Positions 45,244-54,220 of a DNA stretch of 64,000 bases are shown here, one piece after another. The position numbers were made by a program, and so were the translations under genes. Every line of letters starts with the position of its first letter. Position 1 is the first letter of the stretch. The DNA comes from Silicimonas sp963779765. GTDB lineage: Bacteria; Pseudomonadota; Alphaproteobacteria; Rhodobacterales; Rhodobacteraceae. The notes under the pieces were generated by a model. That model made no database searches. It worked only from the letters and a program-made list of their open reading frames with translations, and had not been told where the DNA came from. The stretch is from contig CAVZZP010000004.1 of the NCBI GenBank assembly GCA_963779765.1, forward strand, positions 372,001 through 436,000. Direction: 5' to 3'.

Positions 45244-45387
45244 GACACTAGGGATAGCATCGCGATCGGCTCTGCGTCCATCGCGGAACGTCGGACCGTG
45301 AGACGCCTGCGACGGCCTTGCAAAGACGGCACGAAGCGGCCTATATCCGGGCCGGATTTCGAGGTGCGGCAAGGACGAGGAAACGCC

Positions 45388-46131
45388 ATGGCAGGCCACA
45401 GCAAGTGGGCGAACATCCAGCATCGCAAGGGGCGCCAGGACAAGGCGCGCTCGAAGCTGTTCTCGAAGCTCGCCAAGGAAATTACGGTCGCCGCCAAGAT
45501 GGGCGATCCCGACCCCGAGAAGAACCCGCGCCTGCGCCTCGCCGTCAAGGAGGCGCGCACGAACTCGGTCCCGAAGGACGTGATCGAGCGCGCGATTTCC
45601 AAGTCGCAGGCCGGCGAGGGCGACGACTACGAAGAAATCCGCTATGAGGGCTATGGGCCCGGGGGCGTCGCTGTGATCGTCGAGGCGATGACCGACAACC
45701 GCAATCGCACCGCCTCGAACGTGCGCTCGACCTTCGGCAAGCACGGCGGCAACCTGGGCGAGACGGGCTCGGTCAGCTTCATGTTCGAGAAGAAGGGCGA
45801 GATCCTCTACCTCACCTCTGCAGGCGACGAAGACACAGTGATGATGGCGGCGATCGAGGCCGGCGCCGAGGACGTCGAAAGCTCCGACGAGGGTCACGCG
45901 ATCTATACCGCCGACACGGATCTCGCCGATGTCTCGACAGCGCTCGAGGGGGTGCTTGGCGAGGCGGAATCGACGAAGCTCGTCTGGCGGCCGACCACGA
46001 CCACCGAACTCGACCTCGACGGCGCACAAAAGCTTTTTCGGCTGATCGAAGTGCTCGAGGACGACGACGACGTGCAGCGGGTCACGGCGAACTTCGAGGT
46101 CTCGGACGAGGTCATGGCGCAGCTCGACTGA
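45388..46131 (+). CDS. yebC: YebC/PmpR family protein
   Basis: 247-residue conserved protein. Opens with the hallmark AGHSKWANIQHRKGRQDKAR and contains PRLRLAVKEARTNSVPKDVI and YGPGGVAVIVEAMTDNRNRT. Long annotated as a transcriptional regulator; some members relieve ribosome stalling at proline stretches, so a translation role is possible. Divergent from mutL by about 144 bp. Confidence 0.95.
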   Translation: MAGHSKWANIQHRKGRQDKARSKLFSKLAKEITVAAKMGDPDPEKNPRLRLAVKEARTNSVPKDVIERAISKSQAGEGDDYEEIRYEGYGPGGVAVIVEAMTDNRNRTASNVRSTFGKHGGNLGETGSVSFMFEKKGEILYLTSAGDEDTVMMAAIEAGAEDVESSDEGHAIYTADTDLADVSTALEGVLGEAESTKLVWRPTTTTELDLDGAQKLFRLIEVLEDDDDVQRVTANFEVSDEVMAQLD

Positions 46132-46179
46132 CGCCACCGGCCAGAACGGCTGCGGAGAGGTTGCGCTGCCGTCCGCGCG

Positions 46180-49131
46180 TCAGGCGGCGTTCAATTCCTG
46201 CGAGGCCCTGCGACCGATATTGAAACGTCGCGTCGTCGCGGTCAGGGAACTCGCCTCTTTCGCCATGGCCTGAGCCGCGGCCGTCAATTCTTCGGCCATC
46301 GCGGCGTTGTGCTGTGTCGCTTCGTCCAGTTGCGACAAAGCGGCGTTGATCTCGGCCAGGCCATTCGACTGCTCGCCCGTCGCCTGTGCGATCTGCCCCA
46401 CGTTGTCCGAGATTTGCAGAACCGAGGCCGCGATGCTTTCAAGTGCGCCGCCCGTCTGGCCGACGAGGGACACTCCGCGCCGGACGTGATCGCGCGAGGC
46501 GTTGATCAGTCCCGTGATCTCGTTCGACGCCTCGAGACAGCGCTGTGCAAGGGCCCGCACCTCGGAGGCGACGACCGCAAAGCCGCGACCGGCCTCGCCC
46601 GCGCGCGCCGCCTCGACGCCCGCGTTGAGCGCGAGGAGGTTGGTCTGGAAGGCGATCTGGTCGATCACGCCGATGATCTTCGAGACCTCCTGCGACGAGG
46701 TCTCGATGGCGGTCATGGCCGCGGCGGCCTCGCGGACGATGCCGCCGCTTTGCTCGGCGTTCTGGCGGGCGTCGCGGGCGATGCGGGCCGCGGCTTCGGC
46801 GCCCGAGGCCGAGGATGTGACGGAAGCGGTCAACTCGTGCAGCGACGCGGCAGTCTCTTCCAGCGTCGCGGCCTGGCTTTCCGTGCGGCGCGACAGCTCG
46901 GTCACCGACGACTGGATGCCGGCAGCCTCGCCGTCGATGAGCTGCGCCGTGTCGACCACCGTTCCGAAGGCGTCGCAGAGACGTCTCACCGCTGTGTTGA
47001 GGTCCACGCGAAGCTGGTCGAACTCGCTCGAGAACGCCTCGTCGATATGAGCTGTCAGGTCGCCCTCGGACACGCGGTTCAGTGTGACGCTCAGCGCGTT
47101 CACCACCTGGGCCAGGCGCTGCTGCCGTTCGGCACGGTCGCGTTCGGCGGCGTCGAGTTCGAGCTGCGCCTCGGTCACGTCGACGCCGATGATCAGGAAC
47201 CCGGTCGTCTTCCAGTCCTGGTTGGGAACGGGATTGAAACTGCCGTCGAGGACACGGCCGCCGCCCTGCCCCGAGACGCGGAACTGTCCCGTGGTGCCTT
47301 CGCCGCGGATGGCCAGAGCCCAGATGTCTTCGTCGGGATGATCAATGCTTTCGACGAGGCCCCGACCGGTGGCGCCAAGCAGATCGTCGCGAGACCGGCC
47401 CAGCATCGCGCAGAACCTGTCGTTGACGGCGGTGACCACGCCGTCGAGGTCAAGCTCAAGCCGCGCCTGCTGGCGGTCTATGGCGCGCACCAGAACCTCG
47501 GACGCCATCTGGAAGGTCTGGTTCTTCAGGTCGAGAACGTAGCCGATGGGGTTGTCTTCGCGGTCATGCACGAGGTCGACCAGAAGGCCGACATAGCTCT
47601 TTCCGACCGACAGCTTCTTGCGAAGAGCCAGATTGCGGAAGTCGGACATCTTTTCGCGCACATCGAGCGGCAGGAAGGACATCTGCGTGAGGTTCATGCC
47701 GCGCAGGTGGTCGAGGGTGATCTCGCCCACGATCTCGAAGTCGCTCGCGTTTTCGTTGACGAGGCGCGAAAAGGCGGCGTTGGCGCCGACGACGTTCAGG
47801 TCGAGGTCGGTCAGAAGCATGGGGCCACCCGTCGCCTCGAAGGCGGCGCTTTTGAAGGCGGCGTCGCGCGCGCCCGCTTCCGCTTCGGCAAGGTCGGCGC
47901 GGAAGGCGTCGACCGACTGAGCGATCGCCCCGATCTCGTCTCCGCGCCGTGTCGCCGGAACAGGTGTATCGAAATCCTTGTCTGCGATCCGGCGCACGGC
48001 GGTGCCAAGGGCCACAAGCGGACGCGACAGGTTCCGCGAGACGAAAAACGACGCGACGCCTGCCAAGGCCAGAAGGACGAGGCTTCGCACAAGCAGGGTC
48101 ATGCGCAGGTCATTGAGAGGGGCGAAGATTTCTTCCGACGACTGCAGGGTCAACATGGCCCACCTTGTGCCGTGATAGGCGATAGGCGTGTGGTAGGCCA
48201 TCACTTCGGCTGCACTTTCGACGTAGGTGGTTGTCCCCGTCACCCCCGCAAGTGCGGCGTCCAGGGCCGCATTGCGCACCTCGCGTTTCAGAATGTCGTC
48301 GTGTTCCGTGCGGGTGGAATCCGACCGCAGGAACCCGTCCGGTCCGACCAGGAACGATTCCCCGGTCTCACCCAGACCCGCCCCCTGCCCGGCGGCCGCG
48401 GCACTGATCTCGCCCACAGGCATCTGGAAGGCTACGACGCCGACCCGCATACCGCTTTCGTCCTTCACAGGGCGCGAGATGAAGGCAGCGGGAAGTCCGT
48501 TGCTTGGGCCGTAGACGTCGAAGTCCGAGAAAACGACCGTCTCCTCCTCAGCCTCGAGAACCGCGCTGTAAACCTCTGCCAGCCCCGTATCCCGCCAGTC
48601 GCCGTCGAGGACGTTGGTCGCGAAATCGCGTTCCTTGAAAACCGAGTAGAGAACGTTGCCTTCGAGGTCGAAGAGGAACACGTCGTAGTAGCCCGCAGCC
48701 TTCATCAGCGTCCGGTAGATTGGGTGAAAACGGCGATGCACGACGTTGTAGAGGGTCTTCTCCGGCGCCTCGTCCAAGAGATATCGCTTGTCGGCCGGAA
48801 AGGTGTTGTCGTCGATGTAGGCCTTCTGCAACTGATCCTGCGGCGCGTCCATCGCATCGAAGCTGGTATGGAAGGCGTTGATCGCCGCGGCCGTCTGGGG
48901 ATCATTGGCTGTGTGCTCGAGGTCGGCGTCGATCTTTTGCAGAAGCACGTTGATCTGGTCCGCATGCTGCTGGCCGATTGCCGTCAGACGTGCCGTCGCC
49001 TCTGCCTCGAGGGCAGCGCGCATCGAGAGGTAGGACTGCACCCCCGAGACGCCTATGCTCATCGCAACGAGAAGTCCGATGAGTACGGGAAGCTTCGCGC
49101 CGATCCCTACGCGATCCAGAAACGAGAACAT
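46180..49131 (-). CDS. Large methyl-accepting chemotaxis protein (Cache-HAMP-PAS-PAS-HAMP-MCP)
   Basis: 983 residues. TM1 about 13-33, a periplasmic double-Cache sensor about 35-335, TM2 about 345-364, HAMP about 365-418, two PAS-like domains (LTDLDLNVVGANAAFSRLVN about 440-459 and LELDLDGVVTAVNDRFCAML about 555-574), a second HAMP-like segment (LNRVSEGDLTAHIDEAFSSE near 680) and the signalling domain with the CheA/CheW tip IAFQTNLLALNAGVEAARAG and RGFAVVASEVRALAQR. Periplasmic ligand sensing plus possible cytoplasmic redox or small-molecule sensing. No che genes nearby. The C-terminus ends without a CheR pentapeptide. Confidence 0.92.
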   Translation of the reverse strand: MFSFLDRVGIGAKLPVLIGLLVAMSIGVSGVQSYLSMRAALEAEATARLTAIGQQHADQINVLLQKIDADLEHTANDPQTAAAINAFHTSFDAMDAPQDQLQKAYIDDNTFPADKRYLLDEAPEKTLYNVVHRRFHPIYRTLMKAAGYYDVFLFDLEGNVLYSVFKERDFATNVLDGDWRDTGLAEVYSAVLEAEEETVVFSDFDVYGPSNGLPAAFISRPVKDESGMRVGVVAFQMPVGEISAAAAGQGAGLGETGESFLVGPDGFLRSDSTRTEHDDILKREVRNAALDAALAGVTGTTTYVESAAEVMAYHTPIAYHGTRWAMLTLQSSEEIFAPLNDLRMTLLVRSLVLLALAGVASFFVSRNLSRPLVALGTAVRRIADKDFDTPVPATRRGDEIGAIAQSVDAFRADLAEAEAGARDAAFKSAAFEATGGPMLLTDLDLNVVGANAAFSRLVNENASDFEIVGEITLDHLRGMNLTQMSFLPLDVREKMSDFRNLALRKKLSVGKSYVGLLVDLVHDREDNPIGYVLDLKNQTFQMASEVLVRAIDRQQARLELDLDGVVTAVNDRFCAMLGRSRDDLLGATGRGLVESIDHPDEDIWALAIRGEGTTGQFRVSGQGGGRVLDGSFNPVPNQDWKTTGFLIIGVDVTEAQLELDAAERDRAERQQRLAQVVNALSVTLNRVSEGDLTAHIDEAFSSEFDQLRVDLNTAVRRLCDAFGTVVDTAQLIDGEAAGIQSSVTELSRRTESQAATLEETAASLHELTASVTSSASGAEAAARIARDARQNAEQSGGIVREAAAAMTAIETSSQEVSKIIGVIDQIAFQTNLLALNAGVEAARAGEAGRGFAVVASEVRALAQRCLEASNEITGLINASRDHVRRGVSLVGQTGGALESIAASVLQISDNVGQIAQATGEQSNGLAEINAALSQLDEATQHNAAMAEELTAAAQAMAKEASSLTATTRRFNIGRRASQELNAA

Positions 49132-49198
49132 GAGGCATCCAATCCGTTCGAGGCCTACCTCTCATAGGGGCCAAACCTGAACGGAGCGCTAATCTCTC

Positions 49199-49945
49199 CT
49201 AGGGATCGGGTAGCCTCTCGAAATCGGGCAGGCTGTCCAGCGCCGCCTTCAGCGCGTTGCCCCAGGCCAGCGAGATCTCGTTGAAGTAGGGATCGTCCAC
49301 GCCGATCCGGCCCGTCGGCCCCATCTTCAGGCTGTCCCTCGTATAGAGGTGATAGTCGAAGGGCGCGCCGACGCTGAGGTTCGCCTTCAGCGTGGAATCG
49401 AAGCTGACGATGAGAAGCTTCATCGCCTGCTCGAAGGACATGGCGGGGTCATAGGCCCGCACGAGGATCGGGCGGCCGTACTTCGTTTCGCCGATCTGGA
49501 AGAACGGCGTGTCGCGTCCGGCTTCGATGAAGTTGCCTTCGGGATAGATCAGGAAAAGGCGTGGCGGACTTTCCCCGATCTGGCCGCCGAGGATCATCGT
49601 CGCCGAGAACTTCTGCGTCTCGGCGGTGAGACCGCCCTGCCTGTAGCGCGCAACGACTTCGCGCAGCGTGTCGGCGACCATGCTGGCCGCCTGGAACATC
49701 GACGGCGCGGTCAGAATCGAGGGGGTGCGGTCTTCGGGTGACTTCGACCGCTCGTTGAGAAGGCTCACGACCGACTGCGTGGTGGCGAGGTTGCCCGACG
49801 ACAGAAGCGTCAGGACCCGGTCGCCCGGTTCCTCCCACAAGGTGATCTTCCGGAAGGTCGAGATGTTGTCGAGACCCGCGTTCGTGCGCGTGTCCGACAT
49901 GAACACCAGTCCGCGGTCGAGAACCATACCGACGCAATACGTCAA
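49199..49945 (-). CDS. Anbu (proteasome-type protease, ancestral beta-subunit homologue)
   Basis: 248-residue Ntn-hydrolase-fold protein. TTG start at 49945 gives TYCVGMVLDRGLVFMSDTRT: after Met removal Thr1 is the nucleophile, with Asp17 in SDTRTN and Lys32 in FRKITLW matching proteasomal catalytic residues. The body (TLLSSGNLATTQSVVSLLNE, FLIYPEGNFIEAGRDTPFFQ) and the C-terminal DSLKMGPTGRIGVDDPYFNE are typical of Anbu. GAGGG lies six bases upstream and the preceding transglutaminase ends 10 bp before. Anbu forms open helical rings in studied species; its substrates are unknown. The genomic partners here are ATP-grasp, alpha-E and transglutaminase. Confidence 0.92.
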   Translation of the reverse strand: MTYCVGMVLDRGLVFMSDTRTNAGLDNISTFRKITLWEEPGDRVLTLLSSGNLATTQSVVSLLNERSKSPEDRTPSILTAPSMFQAASMVADTLREVVARYRQGGLTAETQKFSATMILGGQIGESPPRLFLIYPEGNFIEAGRDTPFFQIGETKYGRPILVRAYDPAMSFEQAMKLLIVSFDSTLKANLSVGAPFDYHLYTRDSLKMGPTGRIGVDDPYFNEISLAWGNALKAALDSLPDFERLPDP

Positions 49946-49955
49946 GGCGCGCCCT

Positions 49956-50761
49956 CTACTGCTGCACCACGTCGAGCGAGACGTCGAGCCGCTCGCCCGA
50001 CCCGCCGACGCGCATACCAGATACCGGCGCGGCCTCGGAATAGTCCAGTCCCGTCGCGACGCGGACATAGCGCGTATCGGGCGATATGCCGTTCGAGACG
50101 TCGAACCCGACCCAGCCCAGCCCGTCGATATGCGCCTCGGCCCAGGCGTGCATCGCCTCCTGCGCGGTCCGGTCGTCCAGCATGAGGTAGCCCGAGACGT
50201 AGCGCGCGGGAAAGCCCATCTCGCGGGCCGCGGCGAGGAAGACATGGGTGTGGTCCTGGCAGACGCCCTGCCCCGCTTCGATCACCGTTTCGGCCGTCCA
50301 GTCGGACTGAGACACGCCCGTGACGTAGTCCACCTTGTCGCGGATCGCGGTGGACAAGGCGTGCAACCGTTCCAGGCCCTCGCTCCCCGCGGCGGCGTCG
50401 AGACCGCGGACCAGGCCTTGCGCCGGTCTTCGCCTCGGTCAGCGGCGTCTCGCGCCGGAAAAGCCACAGCGGCGCCGGCCCCATGTGCCTGCCGACGATG
50501 CCGCTCATGTCCTTGAGCTCGACCTCGCCCTCGGACACGATCTCCAGTTCCGTCGTGCCCTTGCCGCAGGCGATCAGCTCGGTGACGTTGCGGTGATGGT
50601 CGAGGAAAACCAGCTCCTTCGTCCCGCCCGTCGCCCGCGTCTCCCAGCGACACGATGCTCTGTGCCGCGTTGGTCCGTGGCGTCATGCGGATCTGCTGAA
50701 GCGCGAAGCGGAGCGGCTTCTTGAACCGGTAGCGGGTCGTGTGCTTGATCATCAGCCTCAT
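49956..50761 (-). CDS. Transglutaminase-like protein of the Anbu cluster, two insertions
   Basis: About 267 residues after correction. N-terminal beta domain (KHTTRYRFKKPLRFALQQIR) and transglutaminase core with Cys in AGQGVCQDHTHVFLAAAREM, His in EAMHAWAEAHIDGLGW and Asp in GFDVSNGISPDTRYVRVATG, a complete Cys-His-Asp triad. Frame breaks: an extra C at about 50647 (TGTCG[C]TGG; correction gives IVSWETRATGGTKEL) and an extra A at about 50418 (correction gives GAGLVRGLDAAAGSEGL). Bacterial proteins of this class are usually peptidases or amidases rather than crosslinkers. Five-base gap from alpha-E. Confidence 0.88.
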
Positions 50762-50766
50762 GCGGG

Positions 50767-51708
50767 TCACTCGTAGAACCGGTAGTCGACCTCGATCTGG
50801 CGCGCGACGCGGGCCAGAAGGTCGAGATAGGTTTCGATGAACTCGTGGAGTCCGTAATCGAAGACGTCGTCGATGTCGCGCCGCAGATGCTCCTGCTGGA
50901 TGCGGCTCACCATCGACTGCGCCTCGGTCGGATGCTCGTAGTCGGGGCGAGGTACTTGAGGTTCTCGCCCAGCTTGTCGACGCAGAAGGCAAGGCTGCGC
51001 GGCATCTGCGGGTCGAGGATCAGGAACTCGATGATCTGACGCGGACCAGCGCCGGGGCCGTATTCCATGCGAAAACCGCCTCGGGCCGAGACCGACCGCA
51101 GGATGCTTTCCCACTGCACGTTGTCGACCGCGCCGCCGACGGCGCTCGCCGACGGCAGCAGCACGTAGTACTTCACGTCGAGGATCCGCGCCGTGTTGTC
51201 GGCCCGCTCGAGAAAGGTGCCGATCCGCGCGAAGTTGTAGATGTCGTTGCGCAGCATGGTGCCGTGGGTCGCGCCCCGAACCAGCGCCGTGCTGCCGGCG
51301 AAGCGCCACAGAACGCCCGGCAGGTCGCGTTCGCCCACCTTCCGCGCCAGCGTCTCCTGCGCCATCATGTAGGTCGCGTTCATCGACTCCCAGACTTCGC
51401 GCGTGATCGCCGTGCGCACCAGCCGAGCGTTCTGACGCGCCGTCTCGATGCAGCGACAGGACGGACGATCCGTTGTCCCGCGCCCGCAGCAGCCAGTCGA
51501 TCGCGGCTTCCTTCGTGACCCCTTCGTTGGCCGCCTCGAAGGCCTTCAGCCCGCCCGCCGTCTGCAGGATCGCGCGCCACTCGTCGTCGCTGCCATGCGA
51601 GCGGGTCAGCGCGATGCGCTGCCCGGCCTCGATCAGGCGCGCCGTGTTCTCGGCCCGCTCGAGGTAGCGGGACATCCAGAAGAGGCCGCTTGCGGTCTTG
51701 CCCAGCAT
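50767..51708 (-). CDS. Alpha-E domain protein with compensating frameshifts
   Basis: 313-residue helical alpha-E domain protein (LGKTASGLFWMSRYLERAEN at the N-terminus, VFDYGLHEFIETYLDLLARV at the C-terminus). The ORF looks intact, but between about 51453 and 50945 the genuine protein is in another frame (ETLARKVGERDLPGVLWRFA, IGTFLERADNTARILDVKYY). An extra C in TGTCG[C]TGC and a missing C in the run at 50944-50947 account for both switches. Proteins of this family always travel with circularly permuted ATP-grasp enzymes and are thought to act in the same amide-bond pathway. The printed ORF would mistranslate the middle 170 residues. Confidence 0.88.
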   Translation of the reverse strand: MLGKTASGLFWMSRYLERAENTARLIEAGQRIALTRSHGSDDEWRAILQTAGGLKAFEAANEGVTKEAAIDWLLRARDNGSSVLSLHRDGASERSAGAHGDHARSLGVDERDLHDGAGDAGAEGGRTRPAGRSVALRRQHGAGSGRDPRHHAAQRHLQLRADRHLSRAGRQHGADPRREVLRAAAVGERRRRRGRQRAVGKHPAVGLGPRRFSHGIRPRRWSASDHRVPDPRPADAAQPCLLRRQAGREPQVPRPDYEHPTEAQSMVSRIQQEHLRRDIDDVFDYGLHEFIETYLDLLARVARQIEVDYRFYE

Positions 51709-51712
51709 CTCC

Positions 51713-53146
51713 TCAGTCCTCCAGCACCCAGGTGTCCTTGGTGCCGCCGCCCTGGGACGAATTCACCACCAGCGAGCCCTTCTTCAGCGCCACCCGCGTC
51801 AGCCCGCCGGGCGTGATGGTGACGCCCTCGGGCTGAACCAGCACGAAGGGCCGCAGGTCCACGTGGCGCGGCGCGAGGCCGGTGCGGGTGAAGATCGGCA
51901 CGGTCGACAGCGACAGCGTCGGCTGCGCGATGTAGTTGCCCGGCCGCGCCTCCAGCTTCTTGCGGAACTCGGCGATCTCGCGTCTTGCTCGCCGGCGGGG
52001 CCGATCAGCATGCCGTAGCCGCCCGAGCCGTGGACCTCCTTCACGACGAGCTCGGCGCAGGTTGTCGAGCACGTAGCGACAGCGACTCGGCTTGTCCGAG
52101 CAGCGCCAGGTCGGCACGTTCTGCAGGATCGCCTTCTCGCCGGTGTAGAACTCCACGATATCGGGCATGTAGGAGTAGATCGCCTTGTCGTCGGCGATGC
52201 CGGTGCCGGGCGCGTTGGCGATGGTGATGCCGCCGGCGCGGTAGACGTCCATGATGCCCGGCACGCCCAGCGTGCTGTCGGGGTTGAAGTTCAGCGGATC
52301 GAGGAAGTCGTCGTCGACGCGGCGGTAGAGCACGTCGATCGGCTGGTAGCCGTCGCGTCGTGCGCATCGCCACCCGCCCGTCGACCACGCGCAGGTCCTG
52401 CCCCTCGACCAGCTCGACACCCATCTGGTCGGCGAGGAAGGAGTGCTCGAAATAGGCCGAGTTGTAGATGCCGGGCGTCAGCACCGCCACGACAGGCGTA
52501 TCGGCTGCCCCCGCGGCGCGCAGGCGGACGAGCGAGCGGTGCAGAAGCGAGGGATAGTTCTGCACCGGCTGCACCCGGTTCTGCGAGAACAGCTCGGGGA
52601 ACATCTGCAGCATCGTCTCGCGGTTCTCGAGCATGTAGCTGACGCCCGAGGGCGTGCGGGCATTGTCCTCGAGCACGTAGAACTCGTCGTCGCCGGTGCG
52701 CACGAGGTCGATGCCGACGATGTGGGTGTAGACGCCGCCCGGCGGCGTCGACGCCGATCATCTTCGGCAGGAAGGCCTCGTTGCCCGACGATCATCTCTT
52801 CAGGGATGCGGCCGGCGCTCACGATCTCCTGCCGGTGGTAGATGTCGTGCAGGAAGGCGTTGATCGCCCGCACCCGCTGCTCGATCCCCGCGACAGCCTG
52901 TGCCATTCGCGCCGCCGAGATGATGCGCGGGATGATGTCGAAGGGGATCAGCCGCTCCTCCGCCTCGGCGCGGCCGTAGACGTTGAAGGTGATGCCGGTC
53001 AGGCGGAACAGCTCCTCCGCCTCGCGCTGCTTGGCGCGCAGCCGGGCCGGGTCCTCGGCCGAGAACCAGTCGTGGAATTTCCGGTAGGGTTCGCGCAGCG
53101 TTTCGCCGGTGCCCCACATCTCGTCAAAGACCGGCCGGTCCGTCAT
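51713..53146 (-). CDS. Circularly permuted ATP-grasp type 2 protein, six insertions
   Basis: About 475 residues after correction, predicted ATP-dependent carboxylate-amine (peptide) ligase. Segments in order: MWGTGETLREPYRKFHDWFS, ITFNVYGRAEAEERLIPFDI, GDDEFYVLEDNARTPSGVSY (ATP/Mg site), QPIDVLYRRVDDDFLDPLNF, GITIANAPGTGIADDKAIYS, and SSQGGGTKDTWVLED at the end. Extra single bases needed at about 52784-52786, 52738-52740, 52358, 52057, 51992 and 51983; each removal restores family sequence, e.g. EEMIVGNEAFLPKMIGVDAA and ASKREIAEFRKKLEA. First gene of the minus-strand cluster alpha-E, transglutaminase, Anbu. Start ATG 53146. Confidence 0.9.
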
Positions 53147-53560
53147 GTGCGTCGCTGACCCCTCGTCCGCCACCGGCGTTTTTCTCGCCGCTCGGGCCCA
53201 TACTCGCCCGGCAAAGAGGCGAAAGGCCAGAGGAAACCCGCGATGTCGCGGAGATCGCCGGATTTTTGTGCGATGGCTGGTTGAGACAGGCCCAAAGCGC
53301 GACTGCAGGCGCGATCCTGAAGCGCCGCTTTAGGCCAGGGCCCAGTAACTGGTGCGGCGGCCCTTGCAAATCAGCGCTTTACCGTTAAGTTATGAACAGG
53401 GCGATCTTCTTATCGACGAACCCTTTTCGCTTTCCATCGGCTTTCGGTTGGAACAGAACGACCGCAGCGGCGCCACATTGAGCCGCCGCCAGCGTACGAC
53501 CTTGGCTGGCGCTTTCTAACATCACAGACGCGGCACACCCGCGCACGCACAGGACCCCGC
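53147..53560. other. Intergenic region upstream of the ATP-grasp cluster
   Basis: 414 bp without a credible gene. It should hold the promoter of the minus-strand ATP-grasp/Anbu cluster and of the small plus-strand ORF at 53561. Base composition is less GC-rich at 53370-53460. No tRNA, repeat or clear operator was recognised. Confidence 0.6.
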
Positions 53561-53791
53561 ATGAGCAAATCATTCGAAGACCTTCTTCTCAGCGCACCCC
53601 GTTTGAAGGGGGCCCGAGACCGGCACGGCGTTCCCGTCGGCCTCTTCAAGGTAAAGCCTGCTTCTCCGTCGACGCCAATCGACAAGACGAGTGCCGCAGC
53701 GAAGGTGATCATCGATGCCGAAGCCACCGAGCGGACCGACAAGACGGCGCGCCTGAAGGCAGCCCGCGAGGCGCGCGACCAGGATCGTTGA
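53561..53791 (+). CDS. Small hypothetical protein
   Basis: 76-residue basic/charged protein (SKSFEDLLLSAPRLKGARDR, then SAAAKVIIDAEATERTDKTA) with a helical C-terminus. AGGA lies about seven bases before the ATG. No membrane segment. Lies alone on the plus strand between the ATP-grasp cluster and the second transglutaminase. Family not recognised. Confidence 0.55.
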   Translation: MSKSFEDLLLSAPRLKGARDRHGVPVGLFKVKPASPSTPIDKTSAAAKVIIDAEATERTDKTARLKAAREARDQDR

Positions 53792-53992
53792 TCCAAGGCC
53801 CGCCATGCTCTAGGAACGGATAGGGTGCACGCGTGGCACCTGTCGCCGACAGAAAACGAAACTTGGCCTTCTGCGTTGCTCGGGAGGCAGGATGGCGTGT
53901 TCGTCAATGGCGGCTAAGCGAACGCAGGATACTGAACTGACGAGTATCTTCTGCTCATCGGTAACCTCGAAATCAAATGGAGAGACAGCACG

Positions 53993-54151
53993 ATGGGCTA
54001 TTCGACACCGAAGAAACAGCTGGACCTGAAAGAATTTCTGAGCCAGCCGACCAAGAAGCCTCCGATGAAGCGGTTCGGGATGCGCAAGGCGCCGACGCCA
54101 ATAGTCGAGGCTGAAGAGACAACCCCGGACGCGGAAAAGACCGAAGGCTGA
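53993..54151 (+). CDS. Very small hypothetical protein (52 residues)
   Basis: Starts ATG 53993 behind GGAGAG with nine-base spacing. Lys/Pro-rich opening (GYSTPKKQLDLKEFLSQPTK) and acidic tail (EAEETTPDAEKTEG). Its codon choice is less GC-extreme than neighbours. Could be a genuine short protein; no family recognised. Confidence 0.45.
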   Translation: MGYSTPKKQLDLKEFLSQPTKKPPMKRFGMRKAPTPIVEAEETTPDAEKTEG

Positions 54152-54220
54152 CCTGCCTGCGTCTGTCGCGACCGTGCCCGGCGCGGTCGCGAACGTTTCA
54201 CCTCCGATGCGTGAAAGCGT

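Noticed and set aside
46309..49167. Very long plus-strand ORF (about 950 codons) opposite the chemoreceptor
   Set aside because: It is the antisense frame of a clear chemoreceptor gene; high GC and codon bias leave it open. The translation is rich in His, Arg, Gly, Val and matches no family.
53147..53560. Possible genes on either strand in the 414-bp gap
   Set aside because: Short Arg-rich ORFs without ribosome-binding sites; they overlap the ATP-grasp start or each other and look like chance frames.
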